Source: Thermoleophilia bacterium
GTDB taxonomy: Bacteria; Actinomycetota; Thermoleophilia; Miltoncostaeales; Miltoncostaeaceae
DNA: 64,000 bases
Direction of reading: 5' to 3'
Assembly (NCBI GenBank): GCA_028285405.1
Contig: JANQPH010000044.1
Span: forward strand, 62,001 to 126,000
The translations under genes and the position numbers were made by a program. The first letter of the stretch is position 1. Each line of letters starts with the position of its first letter. The notes beneath the pieces are model-generated. The model saw nothing but the letters and a program-made list of their open reading frames with translations, searched no databases and was not told the origin of the DNA. Below, piece after piece: positions 23,668 through 34,239 of this stretch.

Positions 23668-24258
23668 TCAGCCCTCGGTGGAGGCGCGGGTGGCTGTGCG
23701 CCTGCGCTCGACCCGCCGATAGGTCGCGCTTCCGGCGCCCGCCAGAAGGAGCAGGCCCGCGGCGCCCGACAGCACCAGGAACGCGAGCGGGACCTCGTCG
23801 CCGGACGTCACCTGGGGCGGCTGAGGGAGCTCGCGAAAGGCCGACAGGCCAGCGACGTCATCGGCGCTCGGCGCGAGCTCGTTCGCCCGCTGGAGCGCCT
23901 CCGGGGTGAGCGAGAGCACCGGCTCCTCGCCGCCGGCCGGTGCCGAGCGCGGCACGGGTGCCGGGAGCGGAGGCTCGACCGGTGTCGGCTCTCCGCTGGG
24001 GGTGGAGCGCTCGAAGCCGAGCAGCCGCTCGTCGATCTGGCGCTCGACGGCGTTGCGGAAGGTCTCCTCGTCGACCACCGCCGGGATGTCCGCGAGCGCG
24101 GCCCGCAGATCGGCGACGGTGTGCGCCGAGTTCAGCTCGCCGTTGTCGAGGTAGTCGGCCAGCACGTCGGCCGGGGTCGCCGTGGCCGCACCAGCCCCCA
24201 AGGCAAGCGCCACAGCGGCTGCGGCGACAGCTTTCCCGACGTTACGCATCCAGCGCAT
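23668..24258 (-). CDS. Exported protein with C-terminal membrane anchor
   Basis: A 196-residue protein. The N-terminus is a signal peptide of about 27 residues (basic MRWMRNVGK, alanine/valine core, cleavage likely after ATATP). The middle is hydrophilic, with a helical part (DVLADYLDNGELNSAHTV) and a proline-rich linker near 110-130. The C-terminus has one helix, AFLVLSGAAGLLLLAGAGS, then an arginine-rich cytoplasmic tail. This is the layout of a cell-surface protein held by a C-terminal anchor, though there is no LPXTG. GGAGG lies 8 nt before the ATG. No family recognised. Confidence 0.65.
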   Translation of the reverse strand: MRWMRNVGKAVAAAAVALALGAGAATATPADVLADYLDNGELNSAHTVADLRAALADIPAVVDEETFRNAVERQIDERLLGFERSTPSGEPTPVEPPLPAPVPRSAPAGGEEPVLSLTPEALQRANELAPSADDVAGLSAFRELPQPPQVTSGDEVPLAFLVLSGAAGLLLLAGAGSATYRRVERRRTATRASTEG

Positions 24259-24293
24259 AATGCTCGCCTCCGGGGGCGGGGGCAACCCGGCGG

Positions 24294-24319
24294 TTGCGCC
24301 AAGCGGCCCGTGATAGCGT
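24294..24319 (+). promoter_or_regulatory. Promoter at the head of the polysaccharide locus
   Basis: TTGCGC (24294) and the extended -10 TGATAGCGT (24311-24319). Transcription should start at about 24326, 2-3 nt before the GTG of the rmd-like gene, so the mRNA would be leaderless. The TTGCGC spacing of 14 is short, and the extended -10 is the stronger evidence. On the opposite strand, TATCAC shares the same central TA and could serve the divergent gene at 24258. Confidence 0.4.
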
Positions 24320-24328
24320 CGCCGCCCG

Positions 24329-26259
<1,931 letters not shown>

Positions 26260-26268
26260 CCGACTCGC

Positions 26269-26305
26269 GGCCCGGAGGCGTCCGGGTGCGCCGCCTGGCC
26301 GGGCC
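26269..26305 (+). terminator. Strong hairpin after gmd
   Basis: GGCCCGG followed by AGGCG pairs with CGCCT and CCGGGCC, a 12 bp GC-rich stem with a 2-base bulge and an 11-base loop. It begins 10 nt after the gmd stop codon. It separates the two-gene deoxymannose operon from the next promoter. Confidence 0.5.
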
Positions 26306-26342
26306 CACGCCAGCCGCGCCAGGAGGCCTCTGCAAAGGCGGC

Positions 26343-26348
26343 TACGCT
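26343..26348 (+). promoter_or_regulatory. Candidate -10 for the large glycosyltransferase operon
   Basis: TACGCT (TAnnnT), about 55 nt before the GTG of the methyltransferase at 26404 and 37 nt after the gmd hairpin. It is the only promoter-like motif found ahead of the coupled genes running to 38548. Confidence 0.3.
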
Positions 26349-26403
26349 CTGCCGGGAGCCCGCGTCCGGGCGTCCGAGGACCGATTCGACAAGGGGCAGG
26401 AAC

Positions 26404-27564
26404 GTGGCGAGCCACCCGACAGCCGAGAGCAACGGGCCACAGCAGGGGCCCGTCGACGTCGAGACGCTGATGGCGGAGATCCGCCGCCGCGTGGCAGAGA
26501 AGCGGGCGAAGGGCGTCTACACCGTCGATGCGCTGGCGGCGAACGCGCTCGACGAGACCGCACCGCTCGCCCCCGAGGAGCTCGAGCGCCTGCGAGATCT
26601 GGCCGTGCAGCGGGTGGACTTCACGACCACCGCCTCGACGAAGCCCATCGTCGGGCCTGCGGTTCGCTTCCTCAAGTACCGGCTCACGCGTGCCGTCAGC
26701 CAGCCGCTCTTCGCGCTCGCCGCCCACTCGAGCCAGTTCAATGCGGGAATCCTCGGCTACGCCGCGCGCACGGCGCGCGAGGTGGCCGCATTGCGGGCGG
26801 AGCTCGATGCCGTCTCCGCCACCGCGCGAGGCGCCACCGAGCAGGCGACATCGCTCGAGCGGGCGCTGGCGGACACGCGAGCGCGCCTGGACGAGGCGGA
26901 GGGTCGGCTCGCCGCCCTCATGCGCGAGGGTTTGCACGAGCGCGTGTCCCGACTCGAGCGCGACGGCTCGGCGGCGGCCCCCGTGGTCGCGTCCCCGCCG
27001 GGCGCGCCGGGCGCGCTCGGCCTGGTCGGCGTCGTCGTCGAGTCCAGGGACTGGTCAGACGAGGACGCTGCGCGCTGGGCGAGCCACCTGGGCGAGCGCG
27101 AGGGCGTGGTCGTCCACATCGGCAGCGGCTCGGGTCGCGGGCTCGCGTCGCTCGGGGATGGTGCCGTCGGGGTCGACGATGATCCGGAGCTGGTCGCGGT
27201 GGCTCGAGAGAACGATCGACCCGTGACGTGCGCGGACCCGATCGAGTACTCGTCGGCGCTCGGAGCCGGGTCCCTCGACGGGGCGCTTCTGACGGGACTC
27301 GTGGAGCGCCTCGACGGCGCCCGGCTCGCCGCGCTGGTGACCGGGCTCTCTCGCGCGCTCTCCCCGGGGGCGCCCTTGGTCGTCGACGCGCTCGATCCCA
27401 CCGCCGAGGAGGTGCTGGCGAGGGAGCTGTGGCGTGACCCCCGGCGGATCCGTCCGCTGCATTCTGACGCGGTCGTCGCGGTGATCGAGGCGGCCGGCCT
27501 CTCGGTGACTGATGTGGAGCAGCACGATGCGCTCGGGAGATACATCGTGCGCGCGACTCGCTGA
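26404..27564 (+). CDS. SAM-dependent methyltransferase with coiled coil
   Basis: A 386-residue protein. Residues 15-45 (VDVETLMAEIRRRVAEKR) form a helix typical of the N-terminus of glycan-cluster methyltransferases. Residues about 120-185 are a coiled coil with heptad leucines. From about 205 there is a class I methyltransferase fold: VVHIGSGSGRGLASLG is motif I, GVDDDPELVAVARE motif II, and LDGALLTGLVERL motif IV. The methyl acceptor is probably a sugar of the glycan or its non-reducing end. By analogy with WbdD-type proteins the coiled coil could act as a chain-length ruler, but no kinase domain is present, so that is speculative. First gene of a long coupled operon. Confidence 0.75.
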   Translation: MASHPTAESNGPQQGPVDVETLMAEIRRRVAEKRAKGVYTVDALAANALDETAPLAPEELERLRDLAVQRVDFTTTASTKPIVGPAVRFLKYRLTRAVSQPLFALAAHSSQFNAGILGYAARTAREVAALRAELDAVSATARGATEQATSLERALADTRARLDEAEGRLAALMREGLHERVSRLERDGSAAAPVVASPPGAPGALGLVGVVVESRDWSDEDAARWASHLGEREGVVVHIGSGSGRGLASLGDGAVGVDDDPELVAVARENDRPVTCADPIEYSSALGAGSLDGALLTGLVERLDGARLAALVTGLSRALSPGAPLVVDALDPTAEEVLARELWRDPRRIRPLHSDAVVAVIEAAGLSVTDVEQHDALGRYIVRATR

Positions 27565-27575
27565 GCCGGTCCGGG

Positions 27576-28757
27576 TTGGAGCGACCGCGTATCGCCTTCG
27601 CCGTTCCCCGCTACGGGCCGCGTGTGCTCGGCGGCGCCGAGACCCTGTGTCGAGAGCTTGCCGAGCAGCTCGCCGCGCGCGGAGCCGACATCGACGTTCT
27701 CACGACCTGTGCGATCGACCACTTCGACTGGTCGAACGAGCTTGCGCCCGGAACATCCGAGGCCAACGGGGTGCACGTTCGCCGGTTCCCGGTCTCCACA
27801 CGGGAGCAGGCGCGGTGGTGGCACCTGCACACCCACATCGGCGCTGGGCACCAGGTGAGCTACTCGGAGCAGCTGGAGTGGATGGGCAACTCGGTCTGGT
27901 CCGACGAGCTGCTCGAGGCAGCGTGTGACGAGGCCGCCTACGACTGGGTCGTGGGCATCCCGTATCTATTCGGAACCAGCTACTGGGTCGCGGTCGAGCG
28001 TCAGGGCCCGACGGCGCTCATCCCCTGTCTCCACGACGAGCCGTATGCCCGGCTCGACGCGGTCAGGGAGGTGCTCGAGGGCGTCAGCGGCTGCATGATG
28101 AACGCTCGGGGTGAGCAGAGCCTCCTCACCCGTCTGGCACCCGCTGCTCGCAGCAAGCTCGTCGGTGTCGGCTTCGATCCCGCGCCCCCTCCCAGCGCGG
28201 AGCGGGTGGAGGCCTTCCTTCGCTCGCGGGGGATCGAGGGCGGCTACCTCCTGTACGCCGGCCGGCGCGAGGAGGCAAAGGGCCTACCCGCGCTCTTTGC
28301 GAACTACCGCCGCTACCGCAGTGGGCACCCCGACGCTCCTCCGCTGGCGCTGATGGGCGCGGGCGACCTGCCGGTGCCGACCGACATCGCCGACTCCGTG
28401 ATCGAGCTCGGATTCGTCCCGATCGAGGAGCGTGCGGCGGCGTACGCCGGCGCCGCCGTGCTGCTTCATCCGTCCCGACTCGAGTCGCTGGGGATGGTCC
28501 TGATGGAGGGGTGGCTCGCCGGGACCCCCGTTCTGGTCAACGGAGCGTCCGAGGTGCTTCGGGAGCACTGCAGCGAGGGCGGGGGTGGGCTCTGGTACTC
28601 GAACGCCGACGAGTTCGAGGAGGCCCTCCGAGCGCTTCTCGCCGACTCGGCGCTGCGTGACCGGCTCGCTCACCAAGGTGCCGAGTACACGCGGGACGTG
28701 TTCTCCTGGGATGCGGTGGAGATCCGCTTCTATGACGCGATCGAGAGCTGGTCGTGA
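27576..28757 (+). CDS. Glycosyltransferase, family 4 type
   Basis: A 393-residue GT-B fold retaining glycosyltransferase. PRYGPRVLGGAETLCRELAEQL is the acceptor-side glycine loop. LLYAGRREEAKG opens the nucleotide-binding half. HPSRLESLGMVLMEGWLAGTPVLV holds the E-x7-E motif that contacts the donor phosphate and sugar. The TTG at 27576 is used, 11 nt after the previous stop. The C-terminus overlaps the next gene's GTG. The donor sugar is unknown. Confidence 0.87.
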   Translation: MERPRIAFAVPRYGPRVLGGAETLCRELAEQLAARGADIDVLTTCAIDHFDWSNELAPGTSEANGVHVRRFPVSTREQARWWHLHTHIGAGHQVSYSEQLEWMGNSVWSDELLEAACDEAAYDWVVGIPYLFGTSYWVAVERQGPTALIPCLHDEPYARLDAVREVLEGVSGCMMNARGEQSLLTRLAPAARSKLVGVGFDPAPPPSAERVEAFLRSRGIEGGYLLYAGRREEAKGLPALFANYRRYRSGHPDAPPLALMGAGDLPVPTDIADSVIELGFVPIEERAAAYAGAAVLLHPSRLESLGMVLMEGWLAGTPVLVNGASEVLREHCSEGGGGLWYSNADEFEEALRALLADSALRDRLAHQGAEYTRDVFSWDAVEIRFYDAIESWS

Positions 28758-29809
28758 CGCCGGGCGTTCACCAGGTCCTCGCCGGCGCGGCTCAGCGGGA
28801 CGCGATCACCAACCACGCGCTCGAGGCCCGAGCGGTCATTCGCGAGATGGGGATTCGCTCGGAGGTCTTCTGCGAGGCGGACCACATCGACCCGACGCTC
28901 GCCGGCGAGGTGCTCCCCCACACCGCGTGGTCTCACCGTGCAGGCGCCGGGGACCGTCCGATCCTCCACTACTCCATCGCGAGCCCCGCCTTCTGGGAGA
29001 TCGCCGACCAGGCGGACGGGCTCGCGGTCCACTACCACAACATCACTCCGGCCGAGCTGCTCTGGCAGTTCGCTCCAGGCATCGCCCTCGAGTGCCAGGA
29101 CGGCCGGCGCCGTTTGGGCGAGCTCGCCGGACGGGTCGGGTGGGCCGCCGCCGACTCGACGTTCAACGCGAGCGAGCTCGCCGACCTGGGGTTCCCGCCG
29201 GCGAGTGTCGTGGGGGTCATGCGGCGAGCGCCGGTCAGGCACGGCTCGCCGTCCGAGGAGACCGACGGCACGAGGCTGCTCTTCGTCGGTCGGGGGATTC
29301 CCAACAAGGCGCAACACGACCTCGTGTTCGCGCTCGCCGCGCTCAGGGAGGCGGGTGTCGACGCTGAGCTGCGCCTGGTCGGGAGCTGGGCGGGCACCGA
29401 TGGCTATCGGCGCTACGTGGAGTCCCTGGCCGAGTCCTTGGGCATCGCCCACCGCGTGTCGATACTCGGCTCGGTGGACGACGACGTATTGGCCGCCGAA
29501 TACGAGCGAGCGAGCGTCTTCCTGTGTCTCTCCGACCACGAGGGGTACTGCGTCCCATTGGTGGAGGCGATGGAGCGCGACCTGCCGATCGTCGCGCTTG
29601 CACAGGGCGCGGTTCCCGAGACGGCGGGCGAGGCGGCGCTGCTTCTTGACGAGAAGCCGCCGTCGCTCGTTGCCGAGGCGGTGATCGAGGTGCTCGGCAA
29701 CGAGGCCCTCGGTGCGCGGATGGCGGCGGGCCGGGCGGCGCGACTCGACGATCTCGCGGTCGAGCGCGTCGCCGGCAGGGTGCGCGAGTTCGTCGCCGGG
29801 ATGACGTGA
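28754..29809 (+). CDS. Glycosyltransferase, family 4 type
   Basis: A 351-residue GT-B glycosyltransferase. LLFVGRGIPNKAQHDLVFAL starts the donor-binding half, followed by LRLVGSWAG, VSILGSVDDDVLAAEY and SDHEGYCVPLVEAMERDLPIVA with the E-x7-E motif. The start GTG overlaps the previous TGA (GTGA), and the stop overlaps the next GTG, so three consecutive genes are translationally coupled. It is likely to add one residue of the repeating unit. Confidence 0.86.
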   Translation: MTPGVHQVLAGAAQRDAITNHALEARAVIREMGIRSEVFCEADHIDPTLAGEVLPHTAWSHRAGAGDRPILHYSIASPAFWEIADQADGLAVHYHNITPAELLWQFAPGIALECQDGRRRLGELAGRVGWAAADSTFNASELADLGFPPASVVGVMRRAPVRHGSPSEETDGTRLLFVGRGIPNKAQHDLVFALAALREAGVDAELRLVGSWAGTDGYRRYVESLAESLGIAHRVSILGSVDDDVLAAEYERASVFLCLSDHEGYCVPLVEAMERDLPIVALAQGAVPETAGEAALLLDEKPPSLVAEAVIEVLGNEALGARMAAGRAARLDDLAVERVAGRVREFVAGMT

Positions 29810-30567
29810 GGCTGGTCGTTGCACCCGGCGTCGGCGTCGACCTCGAGAGTGCATTGGGGAACGTGGCCCAGTCGCTCGAGGCGGGTCCCTACGCGGGTGT
29901 CCACCCGGAGGTCACGGCGTTCGTCGGCCGAGTCGACCCCCTCGTCGTCGCGCGCGCTCCCGGCCCCATCGTCGGCGTGCCGCTGGGCGGGGACGCGTCC
30001 GATTCGTCGCCACAGCTCGCGCGGGCCACGGCGCTGGCCGTGCTGGACCGCACGGACCTGCTCGTGAGCTCTTCGCTCCCCGTCGTCGACGTCGGCATGC
30101 CGGCCCCGGCGCGATCCGCGTCCACCCTGCCCCTCGATCCGGGGCCGGGTGCCGCGGCGCTCGCCCGGGCGCTTTCGGCCGAGCTCGACGTCGACCCATC
30201 CGACGAGGGCCCCGGCGTGACCTGGATTCGCGGTCGCGGTGCGGTGCCACGGGCGCGCGCGATGGCTGCGTGGCGCTCCGGCCGCGCGGTCGTGGCGCTT
30301 CCCGGCACCGACGTGGGTCCGCTGCTCGAGCGCGCGCGCTGCCAGGCCTGCGAGACGTCGATGGCTGCCCTGGAGCTGACCCGCCTCCTGTTGGTCGCCC
30401 CGCCCCTGGTCCGCGTCCTCGTCTCGCGCGGCCGGCGGGCGCTCGAGCAGGTTCCGTCGGTCGACGCCGTCTGCCAGCGGTTTCTCGAGGCGGCCGAGCT
30501 CGCGGCGTCCACACCCCGCCCCCGGGACCGCTCGGAGGCGTGGCGGGAGGGCCGGCAGTCGTCATGA
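29806..30567 (+). CDS. Degenerate glycosyltransferase-like protein
   Basis: A 253-residue protein not clearly assignable. The C-terminal part (AWRSGRAVVALPGTDVG, then ELTRLLLVAPPLVRVLVSRGRRALEQ) resembles the last helices of GT-B glycosyltransferases. The N-terminal part has a Rossmann-like alternation but no glycine loop. It is much shorter than the 350-400 residues of its neighbours. It lacks the E-x7-E donor motif, so it may be a non-catalytic partner. It is coupled on both sides: GTG in the preceding stop, TGA within ATGA of the next gene. Confidence 0.55.
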   Translation: MRLVVAPGVGVDLESALGNVAQSLEAGPYAGVHPEVTAFVGRVDPLVVARAPGPIVGVPLGGDASDSSPQLARATALAVLDRTDLLVSSSLPVVDVGMPAPARSASTLPLDPGPGAAALARALSAELDVDPSDEGPGVTWIRGRGAVPRARAMAAWRSGRAVVALPGTDVGPLLERARCQACETSMAALELTRLLLVAPPLVRVLVSRGRRALEQVPSVDAVCQRFLEAAELAASTPRPRDRSEAWREGRQSS

Positions 30568-32864
30568 GCGTCCACATCTGCAGCGCGGTGACCCGCAACT
30601 ATTTGGGCTTTGCCAGCGTCCTCGCCGAGAGCGTCCACCGCCACAACCCCGGAGCGCAGATCGACCTGCTGATCGTCGACGGGGACAGGGGTGAGCTGAC
30701 GGCCCCGGCCCCGCCCGGGGTCGAGCTGCTCTCGCCGCGGGATCTCGCGATCGACCGCGATGAGTTCCTTCGTCTCGCGGCCCTGTACGGCCCGTTCGAG
30801 ATCTCCAACGCGCTGAAGCCGACGCTGATGAGGACGCTCCTCGAGCGCGGCGCGAGCCATGTCCTGTGGGTGGATGCGGACGTCGTCGCGCTGGGCGATC
30901 TCTCGGACATCCCGCCGGCGATCGAGCGGTCCGGTGTGCTCCTGACACCGCATCATCTCGTGCCGGCTCCGCGTGTCGCGCACCGGACGGACTACGAGAT
31001 GGTCGCGTTGACCGCGGGCACCTACAACGCGGGCGTGGTCGGCGCCGCGGGGGCCGAGGGGATCCGAATGCTCTCCTGGTGGGAGTCGCGGGTCGCACGA
31101 GACTGCGTCCACGATCAGGCTCGTGGACTCTTCGTGGATCAGCGCTGGCTCGATCTCGTGCCCGGGATGTTCGGCGCGCACGTCCTCCGCGACCCGGGCG
31201 TGAACTACGGCTGGTGGCGGACCGCGGCGAGCCCGGTGTCGGCCGGGGCCGACGGTCCGGTCGTCGACGGGGTGCCCCTCCGCCTCCTCCACCTGAGCGG
31301 GTTCGACCGCCACGCCCCCTGGTTGCTCTCGCGCCACGCGGGGGCTGCGCCGATTGCGCCGCTCAGCGAGATGCCCGCCCTCGCGCGAATCGTCGACGAG
31401 TACCGCGGCGCACTCGAGCGCCACCACGTCGACGACTGGAGCCGACTTCCGTACGGGTACGGTCGCTTCGGGCGCGACTCGACACCACTCGATCGTCGCA
31501 TGCGAGCCCTGTACCGGGAGTCGCTCGTGGCGTTCGAGCGGGGTGATCTCGACCGGGAGCCCCCGAATCCCTTTGCGTCGGACGATGGCTCGGCGTTCAT
31601 CGAGTGGCTGCGCCGACCGGACGTCCTCTGGGCGGGTGAGCCCACGGTCGGGCGTCATCTGCTGAGCCTCTGGGAGGAGCGTGAGGATCTCGGGCCGGAG
31701 TTCCCCGACCCGCGCGGCCTCGATGCTGCCGCGTTCTCGGTGTGGGCTGCGCGCGATGGTCGTCGCGACGACGGTGTCCCCCACGAGGTGCTGCCGGTCC
31801 GCCGAGAGGTGGGCTCGGCGCCTCGCTCGGCCGACCAGGTGCTCGTGCTGTCGGTCGCGTCCCGCCGTCCGACCGCTGGGCTCCTGGGAGAGCAGATCGA
31901 GGGGGCCTGCTCCGACGCTGGATTCGTCACCACGGCCGTCGAGCTGTCGCGATACGAGTCGCCCCCCGTTCCGCCGCTCGCGATGGTCGGCGCCGTGGTC
32001 CTGGTCGGCGTACCGGCCGATCTGCGCGAGCTCTATCACCGACTCGGTCACTTCGGTCGCATGGGTCTCCCTGTCGTCGCCGTGCTCGACTGGGCGAGTG
32101 TCGTCGAGCCCGAGGTGCTCTCGGGGATGGGGCGCGTTCGTGCGGTTGCGAGCCCGAGCCGGCTGCTCACCCGCGCCCTCGCAGCCGAGGGGGTCGCCGC
32201 GGTCGAGCTCGACGTTTCGTTTCCGATGCGGCGGCCGGACCGCCACAGCCCCGGTGAGCCGCCGGGGCGTGTCCGATTCGGCGCGTGCATCGACTGCGAG
32301 CGGCGCGACGAGGTCGCAGCGGGGCTGGGCGCGCTCTCGGCGTACCTGAGGGCCGTTGCGCGTCCTGGCGACGCCCGCTTCACGCTGGTGGGCGCCAACG
32401 TCGACCGCAGCCCGCTGCCCCTGGAGCACGCGCGCTCGCTCGCTCGCACGCGCGCCGACGTTCGGATTCTCGAAGCGCCGCCGGGGGCCGCTCTCGAGCG
32501 GGCGCTCCGCGACTCGGATGCCTTCCTCTCGATCGGCACGCCCGCCGGGGCGGATGTCGCGGCTCTCGTGAGCGTCAGCTCCGGACGCCCGACCGTAATG
32601 AGCGCCAGCGCCCCCAATCTGGACCTCCTCGGCGACGCCGGAGCGTTCCTCGTGCCGGTGGCTCGCGACGAGGACGATTCCGAGCCAATCGATCGAACGG
32701 TCGATCACATCCGGACGATTCTCGGCGAGTCAGCGGTCTGGCCGCAGGCCGTGCGTACGGCCGAGGCGCTGCAACGGCGCTCCTCGCCGGACGCGCTCGC
32801 CGCAGCGCTTCGGGCTACCCTCGTCGGAGTCTGGGACAGCCACTCGAGGGCGGTGGAGACTTGA
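30564..32864 (+). CDS. Two-domain glycosyltransferase (GT-A plus GT-B-like)
   Basis: A 766-residue protein. The N-terminal 300 residues look like a GT-A transferase. HICSAVTRNYLGFASVLAES opens it, ALKPTLMRTLL and LWVDADVVAL follow with the DxD metal motif at 104-106, then YNAGVVG, DQRWLDLVPGMF and LHLSGFD. The remaining 430 residues resemble a GT-B type domain (VLVLSVASRRPTAGLLGEQ; SPSRLLTRALAAEGV; ALERALRDSDAFLSIG) without a clear E-x7-E. Two activities or one activity plus a targeting domain are possible. ATG in ATGA overlap with the preceding gene. An upstream open extension of the frame belongs to a shadow of that gene. Confidence 0.72.
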   Translation: MSVHICSAVTRNYLGFASVLAESVHRHNPGAQIDLLIVDGDRGELTAPAPPGVELLSPRDLAIDRDEFLRLAALYGPFEISNALKPTLMRTLLERGASHVLWVDADVVALGDLSDIPPAIERSGVLLTPHHLVPAPRVAHRTDYEMVALTAGTYNAGVVGAAGAEGIRMLSWWESRVARDCVHDQARGLFVDQRWLDLVPGMFGAHVLRDPGVNYGWWRTAASPVSAGADGPVVDGVPLRLLHLSGFDRHAPWLLSRHAGAAPIAPLSEMPALARIVDEYRGALERHHVDDWSRLPYGYGRFGRDSTPLDRRMRALYRESLVAFERGDLDREPPNPFASDDGSAFIEWLRRPDVLWAGEPTVGRHLLSLWEEREDLGPEFPDPRGLDAAAFSVWAARDGRRDDGVPHEVLPVRREVGSAPRSADQVLVLSVASRRPTAGLLGEQIEGACSDAGFVTTAVELSRYESPPVPPLAMVGAVVLVGVPADLRELYHRLGHFGRMGLPVVAVLDWASVVEPEVLSGMGRVRAVASPSRLLTRALAAEGVAAVELDVSFPMRRPDRHSPGEPPGRVRFGACIDCERRDEVAAGLGALSAYLRAVARPGDARFTLVGANVDRSPLPLEHARSLARTRADVRILEAPPGAALERALRDSDAFLSIGTPAGADVAALVSVSSGRPTVMSASAPNLDLLGDAGAFLVPVARDEDDSEPIDRTVDHIRTILGESAVWPQAVRTAEALQRRSSPDALAAALRATLVGVWDSHSRAVET

Positions 32865-33268
32865 CCGAGGAGCAGGAAGAGCGGTTGCCGGCCATTCAGG
32901 CCGCTGACGAGTTCCTTCCCCCGGTGGCAGAGGGGGATGGCGATGGACTCGCGGGCAAGGCGGATCGCGCCCGCCGTCGTGTGACCGGGCCGTTCCAGCG
33001 GCCGCAGCACGCAATCGACCGAGTGCTGCTGTCGGCGATCGAGGAGACCAGCAGGGACGCACGGGGGCGGGTTCGCGCGCTGGACGACCGGATGCTCGAG
33101 ATCGAGGCACGGATGGGCTGGGTCGAGCTCGAGGTCGCCCGGCTCGCCGCGGCGATGGAGGATCGCGAGCGGCGGCTCACGGATCGGATGGCGGCACTCG
33201 AGGCGTCGCTTGCGCTGATCGCGGCGCGCCTCGATGGGCGCGCCGACTCGTCCGAAGGCGAGCGCTGA
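32861..33268 (+). CDS. Small coiled-coil protein of the glycan operon
   Basis: A 135-residue hydrophilic protein. The first 35 residues are acidic. From about 60 on it is a continuous amphipathic helix (ARGRVRALDDRMLEIEARMGWVELEVARLAAAMEDRE and onward) predicted to form a coiled coil. The TTG at 32861 overlaps the previous TGA (TTGA), which makes coupling likely and defines the start. It has no membrane segment or enzyme motif. Candidates are an adaptor that holds glycosyltransferases together or a chain-length helper; neither is proven. Confidence 0.6.
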   Translation: MTEEQEERLPAIQAADEFLPPVAEGDGDGLAGKADRARRRVTGPFQRPQHAIDRVLLSAIEETSRDARGRVRALDDRMLEIEARMGWVELEVARLAAAMEDRERRLTDRMAALEASLALIAARLDGRADSSEGER

Positions 33269-33273
33269 TCGAG

Positions 33274-34239
33274 ATGGCGCCCTCGGGCGACCACGCCGTC
33301 CCAGGTTCGCTGCTCGTGGTGGGCGGGGTGGCGAAGGACGGGCGCCCTGGCGGACTCGCCCTCGTCGAGGACGGTTCGGCCGAGGTGATCGACGCGCTCG
33401 ATGTGGCGTCGATCTCGGTCGAGGATGGCCGACTCGAGCGAACCCTGGCCGATGGCGAGCGACGGGCGATCTACGACGAGCGCGGACTCTTGGCGATCGT
33501 CCCCGCGAGCGGCGGCACAGGCGTGGTGGCGACCGAGGCGCCGAACGGCTCGCTTGCGGGCGGCCATGGGACGTCGGGGGTGCACCTCGAGAATCCGGAC
33601 GGCGCGCTTCCCTACGTCGTGATCCCTTCACATGTGGGAGACGGCGAGCGGGTCGAGCTTCCGTTCGGGCGCGCGACCGGCGTGGCAGCCGTCGATCAGC
33701 GCCTTGCCGAGGGAATCCGGGTCGGCGGTCGGGTCAACCCGACCCGTTCGGCCGAGCTGCGTCAGGAGCGAGCGTTTCGAGCCGCGGGCGTGAGCGCCAC
33801 GTCGATGTGGGCGGCCGGCGCGCCGCTGACGATCCCCGATTGCCATGTCGAGATCGAGGTCGAGAACCCGCCCGAGATGGCTCCCGGCGCTCGTCTTCAG
33901 ATCCCGTACCGGCTGACGAACCTCGGTGCGGCCATACTCGCCACCACTGGACAGTGTCCGATCTACATCTCGGCTCGCTGGCACGATCCCGCGACCGGGA
34001 CCGAGGCGTCGGACGTCGTGCACTTTCGGGGTCCGCTCGAGCAACCGGTGCACCCGGGCGTCACGCATCACGGGACGATGACCATCGGCGCGCCGTCGGT
34101 TGGCGGCACCTACCACGTGCAGTTCACGCTGCTGCAGGAGAACGTGCGCTGGTTCTCGGACGCGGACGATCGCAGCGCCGCATGGGTCGTGATCGAGGTC
34201 GGCGATGGCAACTCGGCGGCCGTGGCGGCGTCGGCATGA
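33274..34239 (+). CDS. Protein with propeller-like and Wzt-C/Ig-like halves
   Basis: A 321-residue protein of unknown function. The N-terminal 110 residues (SLLVVGGVAKDGRPGGLALV, then EVIDALDVASISVEDG) match in pattern the C-terminal module of the next gene (QVLVVAGADPDFVHGGGVAV, then EVVDRVSTVGLEWTADG). The C-terminal 130 residues are a beta-sandwich type. PYRLTNLGAAILATTG, ISARWHDPATG, and GTYHVQFTLLQENVRWFSD resemble the carbohydrate-binding Ig-like modules found in O-antigen loci. I infer a glycan-binding accessory to the ABC exporter. ATG at 33274; its stop overlaps the wzt start. Confidence 0.55.
   Translation: MAPSGDHAVPGSLLVVGGVAKDGRPGGLALVEDGSAEVIDALDVASISVEDGRLERTLADGERRAIYDERGLLAIVPASGGTGVVATEAPNGSLAGGHGTSGVHLENPDGALPYVVIPSHVGDGERVELPFGRATGVAAVDQRLAEGIRVGGRVNPTRSAELRQERAFRAAGVSATSMWAAGAPLTIPDCHVEIEVENPPEMAPGARLQIPYRLTNLGAAILATTGQCPIYISARWHDPATGTEASDVVHFRGPLEQPVHPGVTHHGTMTIGAPSVGGTYHVQFTLLQENVRWFSDADDRSAAWVVIEVGDGNSAAVAASA

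Noticed and set aside
29889-32708. 939-codon open frame on the minus strand
   Set aside because: It lies antisense to four well-supported glycan genes and its translation is a low-complexity Arg/Asp/His/Ala-rich sequence with no family motifs. Long antisense frames are expected at this GC content.
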